Below the pieces are notes generated by a model. That model was not told the origin of the DNA, did not search any database, and was given only the letters and a program-made list of their open reading frames with translations. From Algoriphagus aestuariicola (GTDB lineage Bacteria > Bacteroidota > Bacteroidia > Cytophagales > Cyclobacteriaceae), in assembly GCF_017254835.1 (NCBI RefSeq), contig NZ_JAFKCW010000001.1:1539063-1603062 (forward strand): a stretch of DNA of 64,000 nucleotides. Reading direction: 5' to 3'. Shown in pieces: positions 34,019 to 43,287 of the stretch. Position 1 is the first letter of the stretch, and each line of letters begins with the position of its first letter. The position numbers and the translations under genes were made by a program.

Positions 34019-35869
34019 ATGCCCAAAAAACTTCTGCTACTCCTCTTTATGGCCTTTTCCCTAAATGCAGTTGCACAGGAAGAATATGACTTGATCATCG
34101 TCGGGGGAGGAGCAAGTGGCACTTCGGCCGGGATTTCGGCTGCCAGAATGGGAGTCAAAACTATTATCATTGAGCCCGGTACTTGGTTGGGAGGAATGTT
34201 GACTTCGGCTGGCGTGTCGGCAATAGACGGGAACCATCGCTTGCCTTCCGGGATTTGGGGGGAGTTTAGATCCAAGTTGATTGAGCATTATGGTTCTCAG
34301 GCGGATTTGTCCACCGGCTGGGTTTCCAATACGCTTTTCGAGCCGAAAGTAGGAAATGAAATCTTTCAAGAGCTGGCCAGAAACGAGCAGAATTTGCAGG
34401 TTTCCTTTGAGAGCAATTGGAAGGATGCTAGCTATCAGGATGGAGTGTGGAAAGTGAGCTATGTGAAGAATGGAGCTGAGCTCCATTTGGAAGCGCCTAT
34501 CCTGATCGACGCTACAGAGTTGGGGGATGTGGCCGCATCCTTGGGCTTGCCCTACAGACTGGGCATGGATGCCAGGGATGAGATAGGTGAGGAGTATGCT
34601 CCCGAACAGGCCAATGACATTGTTCAAGATTTGACCTATGTGGTGACTTTGGAGGATTTTGGGCAGGGCAGCGACCACACGATTCCCGAGCCTGCGGGCT
34701 ATGATCCTGCGGAGTTTGCCTGTGCCTGTGCCCATGCCGATCCGATTTCGGACAACGATCCTACGCTGGATTGCGACAAAATGATCAGCTATGGCAAATT
34801 GCCCAATGGAAAATATATGATCAACTGGCCCAACTGCGGCAACGATCACTATGTGAATCTGGTCGAAATGACCCCAGAGGAAAGGGCAGTGGAAATCGAA
34901 AAAGCCAAACAGACCAGCCTCCGATTTGTGTATTACATACAGCATGAGTTGGGCTATAGAAATCTGGGGATTTCCGAGGACGAATATCCGACTGCAGACG
35001 GTTTGCCCATGATTCCCTACCACAGAGAGTCCAGGAGATTTTTGGGGAAAGTCGATTTTTCCCTGCCTTATGTTAGAACTCCCTACGAAGCTGCCAGTCC
35101 GCTCTATCGCACAGGCGTCGCTGTGGGAGACTATACCATCGATCATCATCACAAAAAAAATCCCGAAGCTCCGGCCATCGATTTTATCAAAATCCGGGTG
35201 CCATCCTATACCATTCCCCTAGGAGCATTGGTGCCAAAAGACCAGCCCGGCTTGATTCTCGCGGAAAAAAGCATTTCGGTGTCCAACATCGTCAATGGTG
35301 CCACGCGGCTTCAACCGGTGGTGTTGGGAATCGGGCATGCGGCTGGATTATTGGCTGCCGTCTCCGTCAAAAGTGGCAAGACCTTGGACCAGATTTCGAT
35401 TCGGGAGGTACAGCAGGCGCTATTGGATCAGCAGGGGTATATCATGCCCTTTATGGATATGAATCCGGCGGATCTCCACTTTCAGGCGATGCAGCGAATT
35501 GGCGCCACGGGAATATTGAAAGGAAAAGGAGTTCCTTATCTATGGGCAAATCAAACCTGGTTTTATCCTGAGATGGAAGTGACCGAATACGAGTTGGTTT
35601 CAGGTCTTAAAAACTACTATTCCCAATTGGATGGGTTTTGGGGAGCATCTGGGGATTACCTGAGCTTGGATAGGCTTGCCGTGTTTTTGAAAATGATAGA
35701 TTCTAGCCTGTCTTTGGAAAGCTTGGAAAAGAGCTGGATCCAATCGGATTTGGTGGGTGATTTTAAAGGCGAGCGGAAGCTGAACAGAAGGGAAGTTTCT
35801 GTTTTGTTGGATCGGGTGCTGAATCCCTTTGCGATTCCAGTGGATTGGGAGGGGAATCTTATTAGGTGA
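34019..35869 (+). CDS. Exported FAD-dependent oxidoreductase
   Basis: A 616-residue protein with a signal peptide (KLLLLLFMAFSLNAVAQ) followed at once by a dinucleotide motif for FAD (YDLIIVGGGASGTSAGISAAR, about residues 24-43) and the FAD_oxidored pattern PGTWLGGMLTSAGVSAIDGN. The FAD site closes with GATRLQPVVLGIGHAAGLLAA. A cysteine-containing part (FACACAHADP, PTLDCDK) is near residues 235-255. The C-terminal about 120 residues form a separate unassigned domain. Export of a flavoprotein is known for this Bacteroidetes family, but substrate and reaction are unknown. The gene is divergent from its upstream neighbour and converges with the NDT-like gene. Confidence 0.82.
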   Translation: MPKKLLLLLFMAFSLNAVAQEEYDLIIVGGGASGTSAGISAARMGVKTIIIEPGTWLGGMLTSAGVSAIDGNHRLPSGIWGEFRSKLIEHYGSQADLSTGWVSNTLFEPKVGNEIFQELARNEQNLQVSFESNWKDASYQDGVWKVSYVKNGAELHLEAPILIDATELGDVAASLGLPYRLGMDARDEIGEEYAPEQANDIVQDLTYVVTLEDFGQGSDHTIPEPAGYDPAEFACACAHADPISDNDPTLDCDKMISYGKLPNGKYMINWPNCGNDHYVNLVEMTPEERAVEIEKAKQTSLRFVYYIQHELGYRNLGISEDEYPTADGLPMIPYHRESRRFLGKVDFSLPYVRTPYEAASPLYRTGVAVGDYTIDHHHKKNPEAPAIDFIKIRVPSYTIPLGALVPKDQPGLILAEKSISVSNIVNGATRLQPVVLGIGHAAGLLAAVSVKSGKTLDQISIREVQQALLDQQGYIMPFMDMNPADLHFQAMQRIGATGILKGKGVPYLWANQTWFYPEMEVTEYELVSGLKNYYSQLDGFWGASGDYLSLDRLAVFLKMIDSSLSLESLEKSWIQSDLVGDFKGERKLNRREVSVLLDRVLNPFAIPVDWEGNLIR

Positions 35870-35975
35870 GCGGGAAAAGGCGTTTTACTGCCAATGGCTA
35901 TCGCGGACTATGCTTAGGCAAGTGGTGAACTACGCTCAGTGGGGGATGTAAAGTGGGCATCGGGCTGGGCTGCTG

Positions 35976-36120
35976 AGAGTTTGCAACTACTCCCAAATAT
36001 CCTTACCAATTTGTAATTGATTACTTTCCTTCTGGCTATTAGTGAATTAGAAATTCGAAGGAATAGAAAGGCGTAGTTGCAAACTACGACTAGGCCAGCG
36101 TTAAACTACGCTCAGAGGGG
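35976..36120 (-). repeat. Dispersed dual-hairpin repeat, copy 1
   Basis: The first copy of a repeat family that recurs to 53.6 kb. It contains an eroded GAGAGTTTGCAACTACTCCC hairpin (35976-35994), the spacer CCTTACCAATTTG, the hairpin AGGCGTAGTT-GCA-AACTACGACT (36069-36091, one mismatch) and the tail AAACTACGCTCAGAGGGG (36103-36120). A tail fragment precedes it (GAACTACGCTCAGTGGGGG, 35928-35946) and a worn copy follows (36157-36220) up to the stop of the NDT-like gene. The strand given is that of the adjacent gene. Between 35870 and 36246 there is no gene. Confidence 0.8.
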
Positions 36121-36246
36121 TTTTCAGAATTCATAATGGCGACAGCTTGGGGTAGTCCCGACGCCTAGGCAATCGCACAACCACGCCTGTTCAAGGGGCA
36201 AACCACGCGCAAAGAGGGACTTAGAATAGTTGAATACCCGCAGCAA

Positions 36247-37110
36247 TCAACCTTCTATATGCCCGTATAGTTTGGGGAATTTTTCCGTTAGCGCTTTAAG
36301 AAAGTTGTTAGCTGAGTCCTCACGACTTGTGCTAAAAACAAATAATGCATTGGGGTAAGCGTTTCCGTAGACTATTCCTAGCCTGTATGCTTCAGCAAGG
36401 GACTGAATATGGAGCCTCTCAAGTTTGGTTGGCGACTCTCCGCCTATAACAATCTTGAAATCTGGAGAACTGCTAATTCTTGTGACTGATGATTTTCTGT
36501 TTTGAATCGCAATCTCACTTAGCTGGGATGAAATCTGATCCATCCTATCAATAATGTATTTTTCAGCGTCAGTAGCTGCTATTTGCTGCATTATAGAACT
36601 TTTTGCTGCTCGATATATTGGATTGTCGTGATTGGTGGCTTCAAAATCAATTGAGTTTACAGCGTCCAGAAATCGCGGCTTGAGGTTTTCAACTCCGCTC
36701 ATTGAGTCATCATAAAACAAAGTTCTTTCCGCCTGAATATCAAAAGGAAGCTTGGTTTCATTTTCTGCCAATGAAATTACTGGAAGTCTCCTAGCATGGC
36801 GAACAGCTAATTCATACATCACATTTGGGTTCAGTCCTGTCAAATTAGCGACTACGAGGTCTGCCTCAAGCAACCTTTCAATAATCTGATTTGAAATAGA
36901 GCCGCTATCGCTTATATGATGGGCAGCTTCGACATGATATTCCAATTCTTGCAAAACCGGCTTAATTACGGCGTCAATCAATCCATTGGCTTTTATGTAA
37001 ACCTCGCTCCCAACATTGCCTATGGGGGTGATTACGAAACATCTTTTTTTTGAAACTATGGATTGTAGGACGTTATTCTCGCTTTCTTCTTGTGCCGATC
37101 TCTTCGTCAT
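36247..37110 (-). CDS. Nucleoside 2-deoxyribosyltransferase-like protein, candidate defence effector
   Basis: A 287-residue cytoplasmic protein. Residues about 22-140 form a flavodoxin-like fold as in nucleoside 2-deoxyribosyltransferases and TIR-related enzymes: CFVITPIG at the first strand, ADLVVANL, and the motif LTGLNPNVMYELAVRHAR with the conserved Glu of the family. The remaining half (IIDRMDQISSQLSEIA, then VIGGESPTKLERLHIQSLAEAYRLG) is unassigned and may sense or oligomerise. Related proteins occur as NAD- or nucleoside-degrading parts of phage defence systems and also outside them. It is an isolated gene with repeat copies on both sides, so defence is an inference. Confidence 0.72.
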   Translation of the reverse strand: MTKRSAQEESENNVLQSIVSKKRCFVITPIGNVGSEVYIKANGLIDAVIKPVLQELEYHVEAAHHISDSGSISNQIIERLLEADLVVANLTGLNPNVMYELAVRHARRLPVISLAENETKLPFDIQAERTLFYDDSMSGVENLKPRFLDAVNSIDFEATNHDNPIYRAAKSSIMQQIAATDAEKYIIDRMDQISSQLSEIAIQNRKSSVTRISSSPDFKIVIGGESPTKLERLHIQSLAEAYRLGIVYGNAYPNALFVFSTSREDSANNFLKALTEKFPKLYGHIEG

Positions 37111-37385
37111 ATTAATACTTGGTTGAGGGTAAATCTAGCTTTTATCTTGGGAACTAAAAAACCAATCTTTCTAATTAGACTAGTCGGTCTAAGTCTAGGT
37201 ATGGTACGTTAATTAGTTGATGGGATGGTGATCAATTCTTTCAAAAGAGGAAGTGAAATTGAATTAATTAAAAGATTAGATTTTAAGTGTCTTGATTTCA
37301 CAAGGATAGTTCAGAAAACTCTTATTTCGGAAGATAGTACCTACGCTCTGGGGGTGGGTAATCTTTTTGGGTGAGTTCCCCCACT

Positions 37386-37536
37386 GGGAGTAGTTTGCAA
37401 CTACTCCCTAATATCCTTACCAATTTGAAATTGGCCTTACCTTTAATTCTGATGATTTACGAATTGAAGATTCGATTGGATAAGAAGGCGTAGTTGCAAA
37501 CTACGTCTAGGCAAGCGCCTAACTACGCTCAGAGGG
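37386..37536 (-). repeat. Dispersed dual-hairpin repeat, copy 2 (complete)
   Basis: The best preserved long copy. It has hairpin GGGAGTAGTT-TGC-AACTACTCCC (37386-37408, perfect 10-bp stem), then CTAATATCCTTACCAATTTG, the hairpin AGGCGTAGTT-GCA-AACTACGTCT (37486-37508) and the tail CTAACTACGCTCAGAGGGG. It ends 13 bases before the stop codon of the DUF4468 gene, which is read toward it. The tail fragment CTACGCTCTGGGGG at 37340-37353 lies just to its left. The rest of 37111-37385 is AT-rich without a gene. Confidence 0.85.
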
Positions 37537-37549
37537 GCATCTGCAGCTT

Positions 37550-38158
37550 TTACCAGTCATCACTTTTCAAATCACCTGAAACGACACCATTTCTCAGTGC
37601 GTTCTCTAAAGCTAGAAAAGTCTCATCGGCTTTGAGATGTGCTTTGACAAAGGCTTGTCCATGGAAGTTCTTTTCACCTCCCTTAGGATTGAAAGGATAT
37701 GATCCACTTATTGGGTAGTTTGATGGATACATGTTGCCATCAAGATCATAGGATTTCACATCGTAGTTGGTAAGCGTAATGATTACCCTTGCTCGGTTGT
37801 CTTTAACATCAATTCTTAGGATGTGGATCACACTGAAGGATCTTGTGACTAGACCACTGCCGGTGTGCACATTTGGGAAAATTCCTTTTCCTATGATTGT
37901 TCCGTTTTCTTCGTTTTTATCCTGAATCACGGAATTTGCATCATTGTAGGTGTGAATGAAGTAAGATAAAGCTCGGTTATAAATCTCTTCCTTCGTTAGA
38001 TTAATGTCTTCAATTACCGCTACATACGAGAGGTTTCCAGTATTGTCTATCTCATAAAGCCCTTGAATTTCATCAAGTTGTGTCTTGGTTTTCGATGATT
38101 GGGAATAGACAGATGTTGCTAGAAGAAGCAGGTTTGCTGTCAGTAGAAGGTGTTTCAT
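37550..38158 (-). CDS. Secreted DUF4468 domain protein
   Basis: A 202-residue exported protein with a signal peptide (MKHLLLTANLLLLATSVYSQ). Residues about 45-150 match DUF4468, a TBP-like fold common in Bacteroidetes (VAVIEDINLTKEEIYNRALSYFIHTY, ARVIITLTNYDVKSYD). The C-terminal part ends in LALENALRNG. Function is unknown in general; such proteins are often small secreted or periplasmic factors. It sits between repeat copies 2 and 3 as a single-gene unit. Confidence 0.78.
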   Translation of the reverse strand: MKHLLLTANLLLLATSVYSQSSKTKTQLDEIQGLYEIDNTGNLSYVAVIEDINLTKEEIYNRALSYFIHTYNDANSVIQDKNEENGTIIGKGIFPNVHTGSGLVTRSFSVIHILRIDVKDNRARVIITLTNYDVKSYDLDGNMYPSNYPISGSYPFNPKGGEKNFHGQAFVKAHLKADETFLALENALRNGVVSGDLKSDDW

Positions 38159-38260
38159 GGGTGCATAAGAGTTTTGGGGCGATATTTCAGCAATTGTGAC
38201 GTGGATTAAAATACCCAGTACTGGGTATTTTTCAAAAAAAGCCTACCAGATCGCTCCGCA

Positions 38261-38390
38261 GGGAGTAGTTTTTAACTACTCCCTAATATCCCTACCAATT
38301 TGCAATTGGCTATACTTTTTACTTCTGCTGATTAGCGTATTTCAAATTCGATTGGATACGAAGGCGTAGTTGCAAACTACGCCTAGGCAT
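38261..38390 (-). repeat. Dispersed dual-hairpin repeat, copy 3
   Basis: Three perfect hairpins line up: GGGAGTAGTT-TTT-AACTACTCCC (38261-38283), CCAATT-TGC-AATTGG (38295-38309) and AGGCGTAGTT-GCA-AACTACGCCT (38362-38384). The usual tail is missing; the copy runs within six bases of the esterase stop codon (38396). The loop of the first hairpin differs from copy 2 while both stems are identical. Confidence 0.85.
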
Positions 38391-38395
38391 CTTCC

Positions 38396-39688
38396 TTACT
38401 TCCTCTTCCTCTGCCCAGCCATCCACTCCATGATGGTGACTGGCCTGCCTTCCAGCATGACGGGTGAGCCATCGAGGTCTTTTCTGGCTACGTTGGCATG
38501 GGAGTAGATCCAAGACCAGTGGCCTGGGTATCGGAAGTCATCCCCACCATAAAAGCCAGTAATGTCGGTGACGTTGTCGTAGTAGGAGAAATGGACGTTT
38601 TTGGCACCTGCCTTATTCAATCGCTCGAATAGAGGAACCACGGTTTCATCCGGTTTGGTGGTCATGTCGTCTTTGGAGTGCACAAACCACATCGGCACAT
38701 TTTTGATTTTCTGAACCATCGCATCGCTGATGAATTCATTGTTGTAAGCCAAGGCACTGATAAAGCCTGCGGCAAAATAATCGGGATGTTCCAAAATCAA
38801 CTTTAGGGACATGTAGCCGCCATTGGAGCAGCCACCCACGTAGATTCGGGTAGGATCTACATTCGGGTTTTTGGCTACAAAATCCTGAAACAGCGCAAAC
38901 AAAGCCTCATTGTAGATATCGTTCGTCTGTCCTCGGGTCATGCCATCTGCGGCCTGCATCCAGAAAGTTGGTGTTTGTGGCACCAGCACATAAGCTCCCT
39001 TTCCGAAAAGGCTCTGAATCTCCGGAGAAGCATAATTGAAGGCTTTGTTTCCCAAAAGCGGAATAGTCGGGTCATTGCCTCCTTCACCGCCTCCATGTAG
39101 CCAAATGATGAGCGGAGCTTTGGCAGTAAGTCCTTTTGGCGTAAATGACGCGTAGGGCAGGGTCACATTCCCGTGGGTAAATTTCCCTGTCAAATCAAAT
39201 TCATCCACGATAGGAAGGATTCTTCCTGCTTCCTGATTCCAGATCTTGCCGGATTTGGTCTCCATCACCGTCACGGCATAGTCAATCCATACATTTCCTC
39301 CTCGGTTGCCCATTCTGAGGTATTGGATCGGTGAGCCAATGGGTGCGATTGGGCTGACCGCCAAAACCAAAGTAGCGTGATTGCCTTCTTCTACGCGATT
39401 TCCATTTTCATCCGAAACGTAGGAGTAGACCACGGCTCTTTTGCCGGCAGTAGAAGCGGTCGGAATCTCTCCGTCTTTGGAGCTTCGGTTGACGTAAACC
39501 TCAAAGTCGGCGGCATTGATTTCTTTGACCGGCTGGTCTAGATCCAGGATGATTTTATTGACAGCAGGTCCCCAATCAAAGCCTTCGATAATCAGCTTGT
39601 ATGAGCCCGCGGGTGGGTTGACTTCCTTTGCCAAAACGACGAGGGGCATCAGCAAAACGATCCAGAGGAAGTATAGGATTCTTTTCAT
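38396..39688 (-). CDS. Secreted alpha/beta-hydrolase esterase, prolyl-oligopeptidase-like
   Basis: A 430-residue exported hydrolase. After a signal peptide (KRILYFLWIVLLMPLVVLA) comes an Ig-like domain (about 25-165) as in the EstA-type esterases, then an alpha/beta-hydrolase domain. The oxyanion and nucleophile motifs are LIIWLHGGGEGGND and VGGCSNGGYMSLKL (catalytic Ser in GCSNGG). Asp is likely in SKDDMT and the His in GHWSWIYSH. Family members split esters of polysaccharide side groups or polymers, but no substrate is visible. It is divergent from the surface adhesin gene and is followed by repeat copy 3. Confidence 0.85.
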   Translation of the reverse strand: MKRILYFLWIVLLMPLVVLAKEVNPPAGSYKLIIEGFDWGPAVNKIILDLDQPVKEINAADFEVYVNRSSKDGEIPTASTAGKRAVVYSYVSDENGNRVEEGNHATLVLAVSPIAPIGSPIQYLRMGNRGGNVWIDYAVTVMETKSGKIWNQEAGRILPIVDEFDLTGKFTHGNVTLPYASFTPKGLTAKAPLIIWLHGGGEGGNDPTIPLLGNKAFNYASPEIQSLFGKGAYVLVPQTPTFWMQAADGMTRGQTNDIYNEALFALFQDFVAKNPNVDPTRIYVGGCSNGGYMSLKLILEHPDYFAAGFISALAYNNEFISDAMVQKIKNVPMWFVHSKDDMTTKPDETVVPLFERLNKAGAKNVHFSYYDNVTDITGFYGGDDFRYPGHWSWIYSHANVARKDLDGSPVMLEGRPVTIMEWMAGQRKRK

Positions 39689-40019
39689 ATAGGTTTTTGG
39701 GTTTGAAATGATTGATACTGTATACTAGGTATTTATCAGTCCTTATTCAAAGAGAATTTATTTAGGTGGCAAAAAAACAAGCGAGGTCATAAATCGATAA
39801 GGGAGCTTTGACATAAATGCAAAGCTAAAATCAGTTTGGATCGCTGGAAGAACTCAAATCAGAGGGCTTTGCTATAAGCAACTCTGAGGCTAAAGTGCTC
39901 AATCTGACGACAAAGCCGACCGTGGATGTGGAATTTACGTTTCTGCTTTTAACATCTTTTTCAGAAGAATATTTTTTACTCTTCGCTATATTGAAATTCT
40001 TAATTCTCGTCACCCAACC
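39689..40019. other. Divergent intergenic region
   Basis: This 331-base region separates the divergent esterase and adhesin genes and must hold both promoters. It is rich in A and T, especially before the adhesin start. I found no convincing TTTG/TAnnTTTG pair and no gene; a 60-codon frame on the minus strand (39831-40013) has no supporting features. Confidence 0.4.
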
Positions 40020-43000
40020 ATGACTAAAAAGCTACTTCGGCTTCTTCTTCTATTTTTTATGGCGAGTGCTAGTTTCTCGGCTTTGGGGCAGATTTCCACT
40101 GTTGGCAAGGAATTTTGGGTGGGATTTATGGAAAATAACAGGGTAAATAGCGGAGGTCAGGCTGGTCCAGGAGCGCCTGACTTTGCTGTTTTGGTAGTCA
40201 CAGCCAATGAAAATACGACTGGCGCCATAGAATACCTCGGTCAGTCTTTGCCATTTAGCCTGAATGCAGGCCAGCAGTTTGCCGTGCGGGTTCCATCCCA
40301 AGACTTGGATTTGCTGCACCGCAATTCCGGAGTAGTCGAAAACAAGGGAATCCATATCACCGCCACTGGAAATATAGCCGTTCATGCCTTCAACGAACGG
40401 GTGCGGAGTGCGGATGGGACCGTGGTGCTTCCTGTTGGTGCACTGGGCAGGGACTACTACGTGACCTCGCACTTTGAATTGCTTACCGCACCAGTGACTT
40501 ACGATGGGAACATCAACAATGAGAGCCTTCTGCTGGTCGTAGCCACAGAGGATAATACAGAAATAGAAATCACTACCAGTGTCAATACAGTAAGCGGCAA
40601 TCAGGCAAATGTCCCATCCACAATTACCCTCAATCGCGGCCAAAGCTATCAGATCAAAGCCCGGGGTGACCTTACTGGCTCAAGGGTACGAGTGATCGGG
40701 GACAATGCCGATGAGTGTAAAAAAATCGCTGTTTTCGGTGGCAATAAATGGACCTCAGTCGGGAATTGCGGAGAGGCAAACGACCACCTTTTCCAACAAG
40801 CCTATCCGGTCAATACCTGGGGAACGAGCTTTGTCCACGTAGGGCTTTTGGGACGATCCTCTGGGGAGCTGGTCAAAGTCTTGGCAGCTGAGGACGGTAC
40901 TGAGGTGTTTGTGAATGGAAATTCTAGAGGCACTGTCAATCAGGGAGAGTTTTTGACCTTGGAGTTTAATGCCGATGAATCAGGGAAGATCGATACCTCC
41001 AAGCCTTCATCGGTTTCAGTCTTATCCAAAAGTATGGCCTGCAACAATCCCAGTGCGCCAGGTGCTTCAACTGGCGATCCCTTCATTATCACCTACAGCC
41101 CCAGCGAGCAGTTTCTGACCAATTTGACATTCAATTCTATCGATCTTCCTTCCATTGTCAACCACTACGTGAACGTCGTGGTGAAGACAGGGACGCAAAA
41201 CGGCACAGTCCTCGACGGACAGAATATAGGGAATCAATTTTCAGCCTTGCCCGGGGATGCAAGTTTCCAATTTGCCAGGATCAATATTTCCCGCGGGGTG
41301 CATAGCCTCAGAAACCCGGATGGGTTTGCCGCCTATTCTTATGGGTTTGGGGAACTCGAGTCCTATGGATACGCGGCAGGTGCTGCACTGGACAATTTGA
41401 AGTTTGAGGCGGAAGTGGATTATGACTTTGAAGTGGAAGGGGAAAAAATAGCCTGCCTCAACCACGAGGGAATCTGGGCCCTCAGCTCAACCAATCCAGA
41501 TTTCACCTACTTTGTTTGGGATTTCGGGGATAGTTCTCCGACTAAAACGGGACAGGAGGTACCCCATACTTTCAACAAGGCAGGAACCTATGAGGTGAAA
41601 GTTTTAGCAGCACTCAGCCCTAATTCTTGTGAACAGCAGGAGGAAGTGACTTTCGAAGTGGAAGTGATAGAAACAGAGGCGTTGTTGGAAGGCGAACAAT
41701 CCGTCTGCCCTGAAGTGGAGCAGGTGATGTACAGGGTAAGCGGGCTCTTGAATGTTGCCAGAAAAGAATTCGAAGTCGAGGGAGGTGTGATTGTCAAGGA
41801 CTATGGAGACTCCGTACTTGTCAACTGGGGGCCAGCAAATTCGAATGCCAAGATTCGCCTGATTCCCTATTCTGAAAATGGTTGCCCTGGCGCAGCGCTT
41901 GAGTTGCCGGTGACGATCAATCAGAGAATAGTGGTAGGAGCAGCGAGTGGAGAGCTCGAGGTTTGCTTCGACCCTGCTGTTTCCCATAGCTACTCGGCAC
42001 CGATTACTGTCTCAGGCAGAGGGTACGAATGGACTGTGACCGGTGGTCAAATTTTGTCTGGGCAGGGGGGAAGCGAGATAGAAGTAACTTGGGATCAGCC
42101 TGGTATCATCGGAACGGTCGAATACACCGCCTATAGCCTTGTAGATGCCCAATGCGAAGGGAGGGCTGAGGCAATCCAAGTCAAAGTGGCGGGTGAGTTT
42201 GTCGTTGAAACAAAGACGCTTAAGGAAATTACCTGCTCGGGTGACAATTCTGGCAGCATTGCCTTGGATGTACGCGGTGGAGTAGCGCCTTATCGATATG
42301 AATGGCTTCATGATCCGGCCCTGAATTCGGCAGAGGCTTTGGGACTGATTGAGGGTGTATACCAGGTGAAAGTAACTGACCAACTGGGTTGTACGCGTCT
42401 GATTGACAATCTTATACTCACGGCGCCGGAGCCCTTGGAAATTCTGTCTTTGGCTCCAACGGCTGTCTCCTGTTACGGAAAAGCAGATGGAACGGTAAAT
42501 TTGGCCATCGCTGGAGGAGTGGGGCCTTATACGTTTGAATATTCCGGTCCCCGGGTTTTTTCTGGTCAGATTTCGCTGAGTGATATGCCATCCGGCAACT
42601 ATGACTGGGAAGTAAAAGATGCCAATGGCTGCATCATTCCGGTCACCTTTGAGATCATTTCCCCCATTGCCTTGGAAGCAGATGTCCGTCTGGAAAAAGC
42701 CGCCTGTCCGGGAGGTTCTAATGGAGAATTGTTTGTCCTGCCCAAAGGCGGTTTGGGGCCCTTTATTTATCTATGGAAAGATCCCGGTCTCAGCGGAAAT
42801 CTGGTTACCGGCTTGGGAGCGGGGGTCTATGAATTGGAGATAAAAGACGCCACAGGCTGCATCAGCGTTGGCAGGGGAGTAGTAAGAGAAGCCGCTCCGG
42901 AGGTCCGTATGCCCACGGGTTTTGACCCAAGACAAAGTCCCGGAGTCTATCGGGGTGTGACTTCCTGCGAAACTAACTTTCGGCTTTGGATCTATAACCG

Positions 43001-43163
43001 CTGGGGCCAATTGATCTACAGTGGAACAGAGGGGTGGGATGGAAGAGCAAATGGAGAGGATGCGCCAGCAGGCACCTATACTTACTTGGCGAGATACGAT
43101 TTCGATTTGGAGGGAGTACCTCAATCCAGCGAATTCAGAGGTGGATTTACCCTCATCCGCTAG
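40020..43163 (+). CDS. Gliding/T9SS-type surface adhesin with IgGFc-binding, PKD and SprB-like domains
   Basis: A 1047-residue surface protein. A signal peptide (KKLLRLLLLFFMASASFSALG) precedes an IgGFc-binding-type domain (from about residue 28: VGKEFWVGFMENN). A PKD domain lies near 480-550 (YFVWDFGDSSP, HTFNKAGTYEVKVLA). Three SprB-like repeats begin near 733, 812 and 890 (CSGDNSGSIALDVRGGVAPY, CYGKADGTVNLAIAGGVGPY). The C-terminus is of the gliding-associated CHU_C type (WIYNRWGQLIYSGTEGWDG, GTYTYLARY), which serves as a type B secretion signal for the type IX system. It should be displayed on the cell surface, as an adhesin or in gliding. Confidence 0.88.
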   Translation: MTKKLLRLLLLFFMASASFSALGQISTVGKEFWVGFMENNRVNSGGQAGPGAPDFAVLVVTANENTTGAIEYLGQSLPFSLNAGQQFAVRVPSQDLDLLHRNSGVVENKGIHITATGNIAVHAFNERVRSADGTVVLPVGALGRDYYVTSHFELLTAPVTYDGNINNESLLLVVATEDNTEIEITTSVNTVSGNQANVPSTITLNRGQSYQIKARGDLTGSRVRVIGDNADECKKIAVFGGNKWTSVGNCGEANDHLFQQAYPVNTWGTSFVHVGLLGRSSGELVKVLAAEDGTEVFVNGNSRGTVNQGEFLTLEFNADESGKIDTSKPSSVSVLSKSMACNNPSAPGASTGDPFIITYSPSEQFLTNLTFNSIDLPSIVNHYVNVVVKTGTQNGTVLDGQNIGNQFSALPGDASFQFARINISRGVHSLRNPDGFAAYSYGFGELESYGYAAGAALDNLKFEAEVDYDFEVEGEKIACLNHEGIWALSSTNPDFTYFVWDFGDSSPTKTGQEVPHTFNKAGTYEVKVLAALSPNSCEQQEEVTFEVEVIETEALLEGEQSVCPEVEQVMYRVSGLLNVARKEFEVEGGVIVKDYGDSVLVNWGPANSNAKIRLIPYSENGCPGAALELPVTINQRIVVGAASGELEVCFDPAVSHSYSAPITVSGRGYEWTVTGGQILSGQGGSEIEVTWDQPGIIGTVEYTAYSLVDAQCEGRAEAIQVKVAGEFVVETKTLKEITCSGDNSGSIALDVRGGVAPYRYEWLHDPALNSAEALGLIEGVYQVKVTDQLGCTRLIDNLILTAPEPLEILSLAPTAVSCYGKADGTVNLAIAGGVGPYTFEYSGPRVFSGQISLSDMPSGNYDWEVKDANGCIIPVTFEIISPIALEADVRLEKAACPGGSNGELFVLPKGGLGPFIYLWKDPGLSGNLVTGLGAGVYELEIKDATGCISVGRGVVREAAPEVRMPTGFDPRQSPGVYRGVTSCETNFRLWIYNRWGQLIYSGTEGWDGRANGEDAPAGTYTYLARYDFDLEGVPQSSEFRGGFTLIR

Positions 43164-43287
43164 TCAAAATTGATTCCCTTGACGGTGATTTTTTAATCAT
43201 AAGTCAGCTGCTAAAAACTCAATCCAAAAACTGCGTCTAAATTGGAGGATTTCAATAGTTTTGCTTCCGAATGATTTTTGACCTCAC

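Noticed and set aside
34061-35152. A 363-codon gene on the minus strand opposite the FAD oxidoreductase
   Set aside because: It is a mirror of a clear FAD protein in the other strand, has no family features and an odd composition.
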